Source: Rahnella rivi
GTDB taxonomy: Bacteria; Pseudomonadota; Gammaproteobacteria; Enterobacterales; Enterobacteriaceae
Assembly (NCBI RefSeq): GCF_019049655.1
Contig: NZ_JAFMOX010000065.1
Span: 306,997-370,996 of the forward strand
Reading direction: 5' to 3'
DNA length: 64,000 nucleotides
How positions within the stretch are numbered: position 1 is the stretch's first letter; every line of letters begins with the position of its first letter. The position numbers and the translations under genes were made by a program. Below the pieces are notes generated by a model. The model saw nothing but the letters and a program-made list of their open reading frames with translations, was not told the DNA's origin and made no database searches. Below are positions 26,120 to 34,762 of the stretch, in pieces.

Positions 26120-27390
26120 AAATGCCCTTCTTTAAAACTCAGCACGGTGTTGATATACGCCTGCACCGCATAAGCCACGTCGCCGGAGGTGACGGATTCA
26201 TCGGGATGATGGCTGATACCGTCTTTACAGCGCACAAACAGCATGCCGACCGGCCAGCATTCGGCGATGGCAATGGCGTCGTGCCCCGCGCCGCTTGGCA
26301 GCGACATCGCCTGCCCCTGTAAGTGTAAAACACTTTGATTAAGACGATGCTGCAAACCGGCGTCGCAGGCGGTGGCGCGGATGCCGTAAAACTGTTCGGC
26401 AGCGAAGGTCAGCCCGCGGCGCGCCGCGATATCCCGGCCTTTCGCCAGCAACGTTTCCAGTAAAGCGGATAAATCCTCATCACGCGGGCCGCGCACATCC
26501 AGCGACAGTTTCACCTGCCCCGCAATGACGTTGACCGCGCCCGGCAGGCATTCCAGCGTACCGACGGTCGCCACCAGATTGCGGCCGGTGGCGGTGGTGA
26601 TGCTTTCAATCGCCAGCGTCCATTCGGCGGCGGCAGTCAGGGCGTCCTGACGCTGCCCCATCGGCACGGTGCCGGCATGGCCGGCATGACCGGTAAATTC
26701 ACAATTCAGACGACGCGCGCCGTTAATCGCCGTGACCACACCGAGCGGCACATTGGCCGTTTGCAGGCACGGGCCCTGCTCGATATGCAGTTCCAGATAG
26801 GCGCAAAAATCGCTGACCGCACGCTGTGACGCGCCGATTTTCAGCGGATCCAGTCCGGCGTTGTGCATAGCCTGCGCCACCGTGATGCCCTGCGCATCCT
26901 CGCGTTCCAGCCACTGCGCGGGCCAGGTGCCGGTCAGCCCGCGGCTGCCCAGCAGCGTGATGCCAAAACGCGTACCTTCCTCATCACAGAAGCCGACAAT
27001 TTCCACCGCCATCGGCAAACGGATGGCGTTCTGATGCAAATGCGCCACCACTTCCAGCGCGGTGAGCACGCCGAGCGGGCCGTCGTAACGCCCCGCGTTG
27101 CGCACGCTGTCAAGATGTGAACCGAGCAGCAGAGCAGGTGCTGACGCATCAAGCCCTTCATAGCGCCCGCAAATATTGCCGACGCTGTCCTGCCAGACGC
27201 GCATACCGGCCAGCGCCATCCACTCCCCCACCAGACGGTTGGCCTGCAAATGTTCTGCCGAGAGATACACGCGGGTCAGTTGCCCCGGTGTTTCACTGAT
27301 GGCGGCCAGTGCGTCGCAGCGCGCCATCACCCGTTCAGCGGCCAGTTTTGCGCTGCCGGAAACCGCAGCCAGCGTAAAGGCTTCTGCCAT
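26116..27390 (-). CDS. hpxK: HpxK, allantoate amidohydrolase (M20 family)
   Basis: The 424-residue M20/AllC-type hydrolase shows the dinuclear metal motifs: GSHLDSVRNAGRYDGPLGVL (about 78-97), CDEEGTRFG (about 120) and ELHIEQGP (about 195), plus a C-terminal SGAGHDAIAIA. It hydrolyses allantoate with release of ammonia and carbon dioxide to ureidoglycine. The ATG at 27390 is chosen because it overlaps the hpxJ stop (TAATG); the frame extending upstream would lie inside hpxJ. Related carbamoylases share the fold, but the context is decisive for allantoate. Confidence 0.92.
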   Translation of the reverse strand: MAEAFTLAAVSGSAKLAAERVMARCDALAAISETPGQLTRVYLSAEHLQANRLVGEWMALAGMRVWQDSVGNICGRYEGLDASAPALLLGSHLDSVRNAGRYDGPLGVLTALEVVAHLHQNAIRLPMAVEIVGFCDEEGTRFGITLLGSRGLTGTWPAQWLEREDAQGITVAQAMHNAGLDPLKIGASQRAVSDFCAYLELHIEQGPCLQTANVPLGVVTAINGARRLNCEFTGHAGHAGTVPMGQRQDALTAAAEWTLAIESITTATGRNLVATVGTLECLPGAVNVIAGQVKLSLDVRGPRDEDLSALLETLLAKGRDIAARRGLTFAAEQFYGIRATACDAGLQHRLNQSVLHLQGQAMSLPSGAGHDAIAIAECWPVGMLFVRCKDGISHHPDESVTSGDVAYAVQAYINTVLSFKEGHL

Positions 27391-28628
27391 TACTGACCTC
27401 CTGCGTAGTGATCCCACGCAGCCTGCGCCCCTGCGCCGTATTTCGACGCAAAGCCCAGACGGTTAAGCACCGCTTCCAGCGCCACCAGTGTCTGCAATAC
27501 GCAGTCTTTACGGGCGTTGTAGCCCATGGTGCCGATACGCCAGATTTTCCCGGCCAGCGGGCCAAATGAGGTGCCGATTTCGATACTGAAATCGTTAAGC
27601 ATCATCTGACGCACCTGTTCGCCATGCACGCCCTGCGGAATGACCACGCCGAGCACGTTGTTCATGCGGTTATTGAGGTCACCGAACACCTCCAGCCCCA
27701 TTCCCTGAATACCGGCCAGCAGCGCGCCGCCGTGCAGTTTGTGACGGGCGATGCCGGTATCCAGCCCTTCTTCCAGAATGATGCGTGCGCATTCGCGCGA
27801 GGCGAACAGCATACTGGTGGCTTCGGTATGGTGGTTCAGACGCTCCGGCCCCCAGTAATCCATGATCATGCCCAGATCGAAATAGTTGGAGTAGATCATC
27901 TCTTCGTCGCCGTCGGCGTGGTCGGCGGTACGGATACCTTCCTCCACGCATTTACGGCGGCGGATTTGTTCTTCAAAGCGCGGACTGATGGTCACCGGTG
28001 AGCTGCCGGACGGGCCGCCGAGGCATTTTTGCAAGCCGGCTGACACGGCGTCTAAACCCCAGGCGTCGGTTTCCAGCGGGTTGCCGCAAAATGACGCCGT
28101 GGCGTCTGAATAGAACAGCACGCCGTGGCGGCGGCAGATTTCGCCCAGCTGTTCCAGCGGCTGCAACATGGTGGTGGAGGTATCACCCTGCACGGTCAGC
28201 AGCCAGCGGGGTTTCACCGATTTAATCGCATCTTCGATTTGCTGCGGATCAAACACCTCGCCCCACGGCACTTCGACGGTGTGCACTTCGGCACGGCAGC
28301 GGCGGGCAATTTCACACAGCAGATGACCGAAACGGCCAAACACCGGCACCAGCACTTTGTCGCCCGGACGGATACCGGAAAGCAGCACGGCTTCGATACC
28401 GGCGCGCGAGGTGCCGTCGATCAGGAACGTCCACTGGTTTTCGGTTTTATACAGCGCACGGTACAGCGCCATGACTTCGTTCATGTAACCGGTCATCACC
28501 GGATCATATTGCCCGACCAGCTGGCTCGCCATCGCCCGCAGCACGCGCGGATCGGCATTGATCGGCCCCGGTCCCATCAGCAGACGGGTCGGCGGGTTGA
28601 TTTGTCCGGGAGAGATGAAATCTGACAT
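27390..28628 (-). CDS. hpxJ: HpxJ/PucG, ureidoglycine-glyoxylate aminotransferase
   Basis: A 412-residue fold-type I PLP aminotransferase of the alanine-glyoxylate class: RLLMGPGPINADPRVLRAM at the N-terminus, DGTSRAGIEAVL, DATASFCG and SAGLQKCLGGPSG around the PLP lysine. Characterised Klebsiella HpxJ transaminates ureidoglycine to oxalurate with glyoxylate as amino acceptor. The ATG at 28628 has AAGGA 8-9 nt upstream. A palindromic repeat, not a coding gene, separates it from the ATPase gene before it by 131 nt. It is translationally coupled to hpxK. Confidence 0.92.
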   Translation of the reverse strand: MSDFISPGQINPPTRLLMGPGPINADPRVLRAMASQLVGQYDPVMTGYMNEVMALYRALYKTENQWTFLIDGTSRAGIEAVLLSGIRPGDKVLVPVFGRFGHLLCEIARRCRAEVHTVEVPWGEVFDPQQIEDAIKSVKPRWLLTVQGDTSTTMLQPLEQLGEICRRHGVLFYSDATASFCGNPLETDAWGLDAVSAGLQKCLGGPSGSSPVTISPRFEEQIRRRKCVEEGIRTADHADGDEEMIYSNYFDLGMIMDYWGPERLNHHTEATSMLFASRECARIILEEGLDTGIARHKLHGGALLAGIQGMGLEVFGDLNNRMNNVLGVVIPQGVHGEQVRQMMLNDFSIEIGTSFGPLAGKIWRIGTMGYNARKDCVLQTLVALEAVLNRLGFASKYGAGAQAAWDHYAGGQ

Positions 28629-28669
28629 AGTGGATCCTTTAATTTCTTTAAGAACTGATACCCAATAGA

Positions 28670-28770
28670 TTTCAATGTGCAGCAAGGCGGCAATTGAACG
28701 AATCCCCGTTCACTTTGCTCACTCAGTGACCGGGGTGAGAGAAAGCAGCCAACGCCGCCTCACACTGAAA
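28670..28770. repeat. Imperfect palindromic repeat, enterobacterial intergenic type
   Basis: The outer arms TTTCAATGTG...GGCGGC (from about 28670) and GCCGCCTCACACTGAAA (28754-28770) are complementary with few mismatches, and GTTCACT/TCAGTGAC with CCCC/GGGG form an inner dyad. From memory this resembles dispersed palindromic repeats of Serratia, Yersinia and relatives. One arm supplies the last codons of the ATPase gene hpxI. Confidence 0.65.
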
Positions 28771-29521
28771 GAGGCAGCGTCTCTTCATTTAAGCCGCGCA
28801 CGGAGGCGATAAACTGTTTCAGCTCGGGGGTTTGCGGATTGGCAAACAGCGCCCGGCTTTCGCCCTGTTCCCACACGGTGCCCTGATGCATAAACACCAC
28901 GCGGTCGCCCACTTCACGGGCAAAATTCATTTCGTGCGTCACCAGCACCAGCGTCATGCCTTCTTTCGCCAGCTGCTCGAGCACTTTCAATACTTCGCCG
29001 ACTAATTCCGGATCCAGCGCCGAGGTGATTTCATCACACAACAGCACTTTCGGGTTCATCGCCAGCGCACGGGCAATCGCCACACGTTGCTGCTGGCCGC
29101 CGGACAGGTTCGACGGGTAATAATCCATGCGATCCGCCAGGCCGACTTTCGCCAGCATCTGCGCCGCCAGTTCGCGGCATTCAGCGGCGGACTTTTTCAG
29201 CACGCGGCGCGGGGCCAGCATGACGTTTTCCAGCGCGGTCATGTGCGGGAAAAGATTGAAACTCTGGAACACCATGCCGACGGAACGGCTGATATCACGC
29301 GCCTGCGAATCGCGGTCGGTGATGGTCATGCCACCCAGTTTGATGCTGCCTTCCTGATAGCCTTCCAGCCCGTTTATGCAGCGCAACAGCGTGCTTTTCC
29401 CGGAGCCGCTGCGGCCAATGATGGAGATCACTTCACCGCTGTCGATATCCAGATCCACACCTTTCAGTACGTGGTTCTGGCCGTAAAATTTTTGAACCTG
29501 ATTAATTGTGATCAACGGCAT
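28760..29521 (-). CDS. hpxI: Polar-amino-acid-type ABC transporter ATP-binding protein (HpxI position)
   Basis: The 253-residue ATPase has Walker A as GRSGSGKST (about 36-44), signature LSGGQQQRVAIARAL (about 141) and Walker B VLLCDEITSALDPE, then the H-loop Thr-His-Glu-Met. It is of the GlnQ/HisP class. With the two permeases and binding protein upstream it forms an importer for a purine-ring degradation compound, perhaps allantoate or allantoin; the ligand is inferred from context only. The last five codons lie in a palindromic repeat, so the C-terminus may have been altered by its insertion. Confidence 0.92.
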   Translation of the reverse strand: MPLITINQVQKFYGQNHVLKGVDLDIDSGEVISIIGRSGSGKSTLLRCINGLEGYQEGSIKLGGMTITDRDSQARDISRSVGMVFQSFNLFPHMTALENVMLAPRRVLKKSAAECRELAAQMLAKVGLADRMDYYPSNLSGGQQQRVAIARALAMNPKVLLCDEITSALDPELVGEVLKVLEQLAKEGMTLVLVTHEMNFAREVGDRVVFMHQGTVWEQGESRALFANPQTPELKQFIASVRGLNEETLPLSV

Positions 29522-30174
29522 TACTGTTTATCTCCACGCAACGATTTCTCTAAATGCTGGCTGTAACGCGACAGCGGGTAGCACATCAGGAAGTAGCCGA
29601 GCGCCACGAGTCCGAACACTTTGAAGGGTTCGAAGGTGACGTTGTTGAGCATCGTGCCCGCTTTGGTCAGCTCGACAAAACCAATAATCGACGCCAGCGC
29701 CGTGCCTTTCACCACCTGAACGGAAAACCCGACGGTCGGTGCGATGGCAATCCGCAGCGCCTGCGGGGTGATCACCCGCCATAATGTCTGGCCGAAATTC
29801 AGGCCGAGGCAGCGCGACGCTTCCCACTGGCCTTTCGGTAACGCGGCAATGCTGCCACTCCAGATATCCACCAGATACGCGCTGGTGTAGAGGGTCAGCG
29901 CCAGCGCGGCTGCTGTCCACGGGCTGACGTTGATGCCAAACAGCCCGAGGCCAAAGAATGCCAGAAACAGCTGCATCAGCAGCGGTGTGCCCTGGAAAAG
30001 CTCGGAATATAAGCGCACAAAACGCGACGGCCAGCGGCGTTTGGTCAGGCGCATCAGCAGCAGCGGTAACGTGACCAGCGTGCCACCGACAAACGCGGTC
30101 AGCGACAGCAACAGCGTCCAGCGCGCCGCCAGCAACAGATTGCGCACAATGTCCCAGTCAGTGAAGGTCATCAT
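29521..30174 (-). CDS. hpxH: Polar-amino-acid-type ABC transporter permease (HpxH position)
   Basis: A 217-residue HisM/GlnP-type permease with about five membrane helices and the cytoplasmic EAA loop as LPKGQWEASRCLGLNFGQTLWRVITPQALRIAI (about 112-145). Two Met codons open the frame at 30174. It overlaps the permease gene before it and the ATPase gene after it by 1 nt each (TGATG and TAATG). The symbol follows the hpxFGHIJK gene order of Klebsiella as recalled and is the least certain part of this call. Confidence 0.85.
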   Translation of the reverse strand: MMTFTDWDIVRNLLLAARWTLLLSLTAFVGGTLVTLPLLLMRLTKRRWPSRFVRLYSELFQGTPLLMQLFLAFFGLGLFGINVSPWTAAALALTLYTSAYLVDIWSGSIAALPKGQWEASRCLGLNFGQTLWRVITPQALRIAIAPTVGFSVQVVKGTALASIIGFVELTKAGTMLNNVTFEPFKVFGLVALGYFLMCYPLSRYSQHLEKSLRGDKQ

Positions 30175-30839
30175 CAGTTTTCACTCCCAAAGAAGCGGCG
30201 TCCGGCCAGCAGCAACAGCTGACGCATCGCGACCGACAGCATTAAATAGAACAACGTGGTGACCAGATACACTTCGAAACTGAGGAAAGTGCGCGACTGA
30301 ATTAAGTTGGCCGCAAACGTCAGTTCTTCATAGGACACCTGCGATACCACGGACGATCCGAGCATCACGATAATGCACTGGCTGACCAGCGACGGATAAA
30401 TACGTTTCAGCGACGGCGGCAGCACGATGCGCAGAAAGGTCTGGCTGCGCGTTAATCCGAGCACACGCCCGGCTTCCCACTGGCCTTTCGGCGTCACCTG
30501 AATACCGGCGCGGATGATTTCCGTGCTGTACGCGCCGAGATTAATCAGCATCGCCAGCAGTGCCGCCTCACCGGCGGTCATTTTCAGACCGATGGCGGGC
30601 AGACCAAAGACAATGAAAAACAGCTGCACCACAAACGGCGTATTACGGATGGCTTCGACATACACGCCCCACACCGCCCGCAGGGTTTTATGGTTGCCGC
30701 AGCGAATGGCCGCGCCGCAGATACCGATCGCGACGCCGCCAATCGTTGCCATCACCGTCAGCTCAATGGTGGTCCATAAGCCGGCCAACAGCTCCGGCAT
30801 ATAAGGCCACAGCGCGCTAAAGTTAAGCTGATAGGTCAT
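30174..30839 (-). CDS. hpxG: Polar-amino-acid-type ABC transporter permease (HpxG position)
   Basis: The 221-residue membrane protein is a second HisQ/GlnP-like permease: FSALWPYMPELLAGLWTTIELT at the N-terminus, EAIRNTPFVVQLFFIVFGLPAIGLK, and the EAA loop VTPKGQWEAGRVLGLTRSQTFLRIVLPPSL (about 118-148). It pairs with the next permease as a heterodimer. It begins 24 nt after the binding-protein gene and overlaps the following gene by 1 nt. Confidence 0.85.
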   Translation of the reverse strand: MTYQLNFSALWPYMPELLAGLWTTIELTVMATIGGVAIGICGAAIRCGNHKTLRAVWGVYVEAIRNTPFVVQLFFIVFGLPAIGLKMTAGEAALLAMLINLGAYSTEIIRAGIQVTPKGQWEAGRVLGLTRSQTFLRIVLPPSLKRIYPSLVSQCIIVMLGSSVVSQVSYEELTFAANLIQSRTFLSFEVYLVTTLFYLMLSVAMRQLLLLAGRRFFGSEN

Positions 30840-30863
30840 GAAAGATCTCCGTGAAAACGTGGA

Positions 30864-31655
30864 TTACGCGCCGATGGACGCCGGAAGCGGAGCCTTCATC
30901 CATTTTTCGGACAGCGCGTTGAGCGTCTTGTCTTTCACGCCTTCGGCAATCAGTTCATTCACTTTGTCTTTCAGCGCCGGTTCGTCTTTACGCAGGCCAA
31001 CGAAGCACGGCGAATCTTTCAGCATCACTTTCGACTCTGGCGCTTTGGCCGGATTCATACGCGCAATTGCCGCCACCACCAGGTTACCGGTAGCAATGTA
31101 TTCCACCTGACCGGACAGGTACGCCGACAGCGTGGTGTTGTTATCTTCGTAGCGCTGAATTTTGGCGTCTTTCGGTGCCACATCGGTCAGCGCCAGATCT
31201 TCCACCGCGCCACGGGTCACGCCGATGGTTTTGCCGGACAGTGCTTTCAGATCCGCCAGTTTGTCGCCTTTGGCACCAAATACGCCGAGGAAGAACGGCG
31301 CGTAGGCGTTGCTGAAATCGATCACTTTTTCACGCTCGGCGTTTTTACCGAGGCTGGAAATCACCAGATCCACTTTATCGGTTTGCAGATAAGGCACGCG
31401 GTTGGCGCTGGTCACCGGCACCAGTTGCAACTTAAGTTTCATTTTATCGGCCAGGTATTGCGCCATATCGATGTCATAACCTTCAGGTTGCAGATCTTTT
31501 CCCACCGAACCAAACGGCGGGAAATCCTGAGGCACGGCCACGCGCAGCACGCCGCGTTTCTGAATATCCTGCAACTGATCGGCCATCGCGCCAGATGCCT
31601 GAAGCACCAGCATTGCAGCACCTGCCCACGCCAACAGCCGTTTGTTCATGTTCAT
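30864..31655 (-). CDS. hpxF: Periplasmic solute-binding protein, family 3 (HpxF position)
   Basis: The 263-residue protein has a signal peptide (about 1-25, ending GAMA) and the family 3 motifs VLRVAVPQDFPPFGSVG, GYDIDMAQYLADKM, DLVISSLGKNAEREKVIDFSNAY and TIGVTRGAVED. This class binds amino acids and similar small polar compounds, so an amide- or ureide-type ligand from purine breakdown is plausible from the operon content. GGAG lies 7 nt before the first ATG; a second ATG two codons on is possible. It is the promoter-proximal gene, with a sigma-54-like promoter 55 nt upstream. Confidence 0.88.
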   Translation of the reverse strand: MNMNKRLLAWAGAAMLVLQASGAMADQLQDIQKRGVLRVAVPQDFPPFGSVGKDLQPEGYDIDMAQYLADKMKLKLQLVPVTSANRVPYLQTDKVDLVISSLGKNAEREKVIDFSNAYAPFFLGVFGAKGDKLADLKALSGKTIGVTRGAVEDLALTDVAPKDAKIQRYEDNNTTLSAYLSGQVEYIATGNLVVAAIARMNPAKAPESKVMLKDSPCFVGLRKDEPALKDKVNELIAEGVKDKTLNALSEKWMKAPLPASIGA

Positions 31656-31709
31656 AGATTATCTCCGGTGAAAGGTTTTTGGAACGATAGATTCTTATAA
31701 ACATGACTC

Positions 31710-31725
31710 TGCAACGAATGTGCCA
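31710..31725 (-). promoter_or_regulatory. Sigma-54 promoter of the hpxF-uraH operon
   Basis: On the minus strand TGGCACATTCGTTGCA equals the sigma-54 consensus TGGCACGNNNNTTGCA except at one position. The predicted start is about 12 nt further on, near 31698, giving a 43-nt leader to the hpxF ATG. This is the strongest of four such promoters in the region. Confidence 0.85.
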
Positions 31726-31804
31726 AAAACGTTTCAGCGGAAAAATTGTGCGCTAAGTCACGGTAAGACAAGGGATCAGACGAATACGGAGACATTCAGA
31801 AGCG

Positions 31805-31835
31805 TTCTTTTTGCCCTGTATCAGGGCAAAAAGAA
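31805..31835. terminator. Perfect hairpin downstream of the RpiR regulator gene
   Basis: TTCTTTTTGCCCTG and CAGGGCAAAAAGAA form a 14-bp perfect stem with a 3-nt loop. It is about 80 nt past the stop of the leftward regulator gene and upstream of the hpxF promoter, separating the two transcripts. Confidence 0.8.
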
Positions 31836-31913
31836 TGAAAAACGGAAAAACCGGATGCACTGAAATTGTGCGAAAGCACCAGAAAAGCGCTCAGTGTGTT
31901 CTGTAAACGGGAA

Positions 31914-32753
31914 TCAGCGCTGCTCCAGCTCATCCAGATCGGTATACAGATCGCTAATCTGATGAATGCGCTGACGGCCCGAGGCCAGGGTATCGTGCAG
32001 TAACGCGTTGCTGAGAAGATTCGCCAGACTCATGGCGGAGGAATAGCTGTCAAACGCCGAGACGCTGTCGAGCGGTGCGGCCAGATGCCAGGCGGCCAGC
32101 GGGATAAGCGTCTGCGCCTGCGGCTCGCAAATCAGCAGCACCGGCACGCCCAGCGACTGCAACTGCGTCAGAATCGCTTTCGCCATACGCGGCCTGCGGC
32201 GGAAAGCGACGAAAATCACCACGTCCTGCGCGGTGAGATCCACCAGTTCTTCCGCCAGCGTTTGCCCTGGTTGCGGCATCATCATCACCCCTGCGCGCAC
32301 CTGAATCAGCTGCTGGCGCAGGTGCAGCGCCACCGGATAGCTGTTGCGAAAGCCCAGCAGACGCACCTGCCGCGCCTGACTGAGGGCGGTGATCAGCGCG
32401 CCAAACTGAGCGCCGTCGATCTGGTTAATCCACTGGGTCAGATTAGCCATTTCCTGCTTATAGTGGCGGGATAACAGGGTGTTGCCCTGCACCGCGTCAC
32501 GGCTGTCGGTCAGCGGCATCCCGCTCTGGCGCAGGGTGCGCATTTCATCGCGCATATCGCGATAACTCGGGTAGCCGAGACGCTTAAACAGGCGGCTGAC
32601 CGTGGCCTTCGACACGCCGCTAAGCCGCGCCAGCTCTGCGCTGTTGTAGCTCATCAGATCATCGATACTGGCAAATATAAAGTCGGCGACGCGCTGTTCC
32701 TGCGGCGTCAGCTCTGCGTAATGATCCCGCAGACGCTCATCAATTTGTTTCAT
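31914..32753 (-). CDS. RpiR-family transcriptional regulator of purine-ring catabolism
   Basis: The 279-residue regulator has an RpiR helix-turn-helix at about 1-75 (TPQEQRVADFIFASIDDL, AELARLSGVSKATVSRLFKRLGY) and a SIS domain from about 120 (VRLLGFRNSYPVALHLRQQL, AQDVVIFVAFRRRPRMAKAIL). Such proteins sense a sugar phosphate or similar ligand; here a purine breakdown intermediate is likely from location. It is divergent from hpxW and upstream of the hpxF operon on the same strand. AGAGGCGG lies before the ATG. In Klebsiella a regulator occupies a similar place, but I do not assign its symbol. Confidence 0.85.
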   Translation of the reverse strand: MKQIDERLRDHYAELTPQEQRVADFIFASIDDLMSYNSAELARLSGVSKATVSRLFKRLGYPSYRDMRDEMRTLRQSGMPLTDSRDAVQGNTLLSRHYKQEMANLTQWINQIDGAQFGALITALSQARQVRLLGFRNSYPVALHLRQQLIQVRAGVMMMPQPGQTLAEELVDLTAQDVVIFVAFRRRPRMAKAILTQLQSLGVPVLLICEPQAQTLIPLAAWHLAAPLDSVSAFDSYSSAMSLANLLSNALLHDTLASGRQRIHQISDLYTDLDELEQR

Positions 32754-32790
32754 CTCACCGCCTCTGTAACCAATGTTTCAGCACCTATCA

Positions 32791-32806
32791 TGGCATGCAC
32801 TATGCT
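32791..32806 (+). promoter_or_regulatory. Sigma-54-like promoter of hpxWXYZ, with adjacent dyad
   Basis: TGGCATGCACTATGCT fits TGGCACGNNNNTTGCW with two mismatches and correct GG-GC spacing. A dyad GCTTGC-CAAT-GCAAGC (32804-32819) overlaps the -12 element and predicted start, and could be an operator for the divergent RpiR regulator. Confidence 0.6.
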
Positions 32807-32944
32807 TGCCAATGCAAGCGAAATTATGCAGGAAAGCGTGAGAAATCTGCCGATGTGGAACACCTCTTGCTTAACGTTATCCCTACGCGCCCAAAACCCT
32901 GCAAACACGGGCAGCATAAAAAAGCGTCTCAAAAAGGACATCGC

Positions 32945-34531
32945 ATGATTAACAGTAACAGCGCACCGCTCGGTATGGCGGTGACGCCTCATCACCTGGC
33001 AAGCCAGAGTGCGCTTGCGGTATTACGTGAAGGCGGCAATGCCATTGAAGCCATGGTCGCGGCCGCTGCCACGATTGCCGTGGTGTATCCGCACATGAAC
33101 GGGCTCGGCGGTGACGGTTTCTGGCTGATTGTGCCACCGCAGGGCAATCCGGTGGCTATCGACGCCAGCGGTGCCGCCGGATCGCTGGCATCGATCGGGT
33201 TCTACGCCGGTGAAACGCATATTCCGCATCGCGGCCCGAAATCTGCCCTGACCGTGGCGGGCACCGTCGGCGGCTGGCAGGAAGCGCTGAACATTTCCGC
33301 TGAATTTGGCGGCGAGCAAAAACCCCTGTCGCGCCTGCTGCGCGATGCCATTCGCTATGCGGCCGACGGCATACCGGTCACCGCCTCTCAGGAAGCCGCC
33401 ACCCGCGCCAAACAACACGAACTGAAAGACATCCGCTCATTTACCGACGTCTTTCTGCCAAACGGTGAAGTCCCCCGCGCCGGCAACCGCTTTACCCAGC
33501 CGCAGCTGGCGCAGACGCTCTCGATGCTGTGCGAAGACGGACTGGGCAGTTTTTACCGTGGCGAACTGGCCGACAGCATGGCCGCCGACATGGAAAAACT
33601 GGGTATGCCGGTCACCCGTGCCGATCTCGCGGCGTATAAGCCACAGCGCCGCGTGCCGCTGCGCCTCAAACACAGCAAAGGCGAAATCTACAACCTGACG
33701 CCGCCGACGCAGGGGCTGGTTTCGCTGGCGATCCTCGGCCTGACTGACCGTCTGCCGCTGGAAGGCATGGACGAAAGCGCCACCATTCACAGCATCGTCG
33801 AAGCCACCAAACTGGCATTCGGCCTGCGCGATCGTTTCATCACCGACCCGCGCATGATGACGCAGGACGCCCAGAGCCTGCTGGATCCGCAGTATCTTGA
33901 TGCTCTCGCAACCCGAATCAAACCCCACAGCGCCGCCGACTGGGGCAAAGGTAAAGGCCCCGGCGATACCGTCTGGATGGGCGTGATGGACAGCAGCGGG
34001 CTGGCGGTATCGTTTATCCAGAGCATCTATCACGAGTTTGGCAGCGGTGTCGTGCTGCCCGAAAGCGGCGTGCTGTGGCAAAACCGCGGCGCCTCTTTCA
34101 GCCTCGACCCCGATCATCTGCTGGCGCTGGCGCCGGGCAAACAACCGTTCCACACCCTGAACCCCGCCGCCGCACGTTTGTACGATGGCCGCACGCTGGT
34201 GTATGGCTCGATGGGCGGCGACGGACAACCGCAAACGCAGGCGGCGGTGTTTATCCGCCACGTGGTGCAGGGGCAATCCTTACAACAGGCGATCAGCGGG
34301 CCGCGCTGGCTGCTGGGCCGGACCTGGGGCGAAAGTTCGGATTCCCTGAAACTGGAAGGCCGCTTCGACTATCTGACACAGGCCGGGCTGAGGCAGCGCG
34401 GTCACGACGTCGAATTATTACCGGATTTCAGCGAGGCCGTCGGCCATGCGGGGGCGATTGTGCGCCACACCAACGGCATGTTTGAAGGTGCCTCCGACCC
34501 GCGCAGCAACGGCAGCGCCGCCGGATTTTAA
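32945..34531 (+). CDS. hpxW: HpxW, oxamate amidohydrolase (gamma-glutamyltransferase-like Ntn hydrolase)
   Basis: The 528-residue protein has the gamma-glutamyltransferase fold: MAVTPHHLASQSAL...GGNAIEA at the N-terminus, MNGLGGDGFWLI, and the autoprocessing nucleophile Thr342 in PGDTVWMGVMD. Klebsiella HpxW was characterised as an oxamate amidohydrolase giving oxalate and ammonia. No signal peptide is present, unlike periplasmic Ggt, so it is cytoplasmic. The start is the ATG at 32945 with AAGGA upstream; an open frame reaching 150 nt further would include the promoter. First gene of hpxWXYZ. Confidence 0.9.
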   Translation: MINSNSAPLGMAVTPHHLASQSALAVLREGGNAIEAMVAAAATIAVVYPHMNGLGGDGFWLIVPPQGNPVAIDASGAAGSLASIGFYAGETHIPHRGPKSALTVAGTVGGWQEALNISAEFGGEQKPLSRLLRDAIRYAADGIPVTASQEAATRAKQHELKDIRSFTDVFLPNGEVPRAGNRFTQPQLAQTLSMLCEDGLGSFYRGELADSMAADMEKLGMPVTRADLAAYKPQRRVPLRLKHSKGEIYNLTPPTQGLVSLAILGLTDRLPLEGMDESATIHSIVEATKLAFGLRDRFITDPRMMTQDAQSLLDPQYLDALATRIKPHSAADWGKGKGPGDTVWMGVMDSSGLAVSFIQSIYHEFGSGVVLPESGVLWQNRGASFSLDPDHLLALAPGKQPFHTLNPAAARLYDGRTLVYGSMGGDGQPQTQAAVFIRHVVQGQSLQQAISGPRWLLGRTWGESSDSLKLEGRFDYLTQAGLRQRGHDVELLPDFSEAVGHAGAIVRHTNGMFEGASDPRSNGSAAGF

Positions 34532-34567
34532 TCAGAGTTCGCTCATAAGAATGGATAAGGAAGCAAC

Positions 34568-34762
34568 ATGAAAACGCCCCCCGCAGCGACCGACTGGGCC
34601 GCTTATGTCCGTCAGATGGAGTCCGTTCTGGCACTGGATCTCGACGACGCGCGTCGTCAGGAATTGCTGATACAGTTCAGCCGCATTGCGCAGATGGCGC
34701 AACCGCTGATGGATTTACCGCTCGATTCGCGTCTGGAAATCGCCGGGGTGTATCGCGCATGA
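34568..34762 (+). CDS. hpxX: HpxX, small AtzG/DUF4089-type subunit
   Basis: A 64-residue, mostly helical protein (DWAAYVRQMESVLALDLDDARRQELLIQFSRIAQMAQPLMDLPL) of the DUF4089 family. AtzG, its best known relative, is a GatC-like subunit that stabilises the amidase AtzE. The 4-nt ATGA overlap with hpxY indicates coupled production at matched levels, as for a complex. AAGGA lies before the ATG, 36 nt after hpxW. Confidence 0.85.
   Translation: MKTPPAATDWAAYVRQMESVLALDLDDARRQELLIQFSRIAQMAQPLMDLPLDSRLEIAGVYRA

Noticed and set aside
31868..31879. GTGC-GAAA-GCAC as an NtrC site upstream of hpxF.
   Set aside because: The NtrC dyad has GCAC first and GTGC second with about 7 nt between; here the halves are reversed and closer.
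32945..34531. Periplasmic gamma-glutamyltransferase (Ggt).
   Set aside because: There is no signal peptide, and the gene lies in the hpxWXYZ order known for oxamate amidohydrolase.
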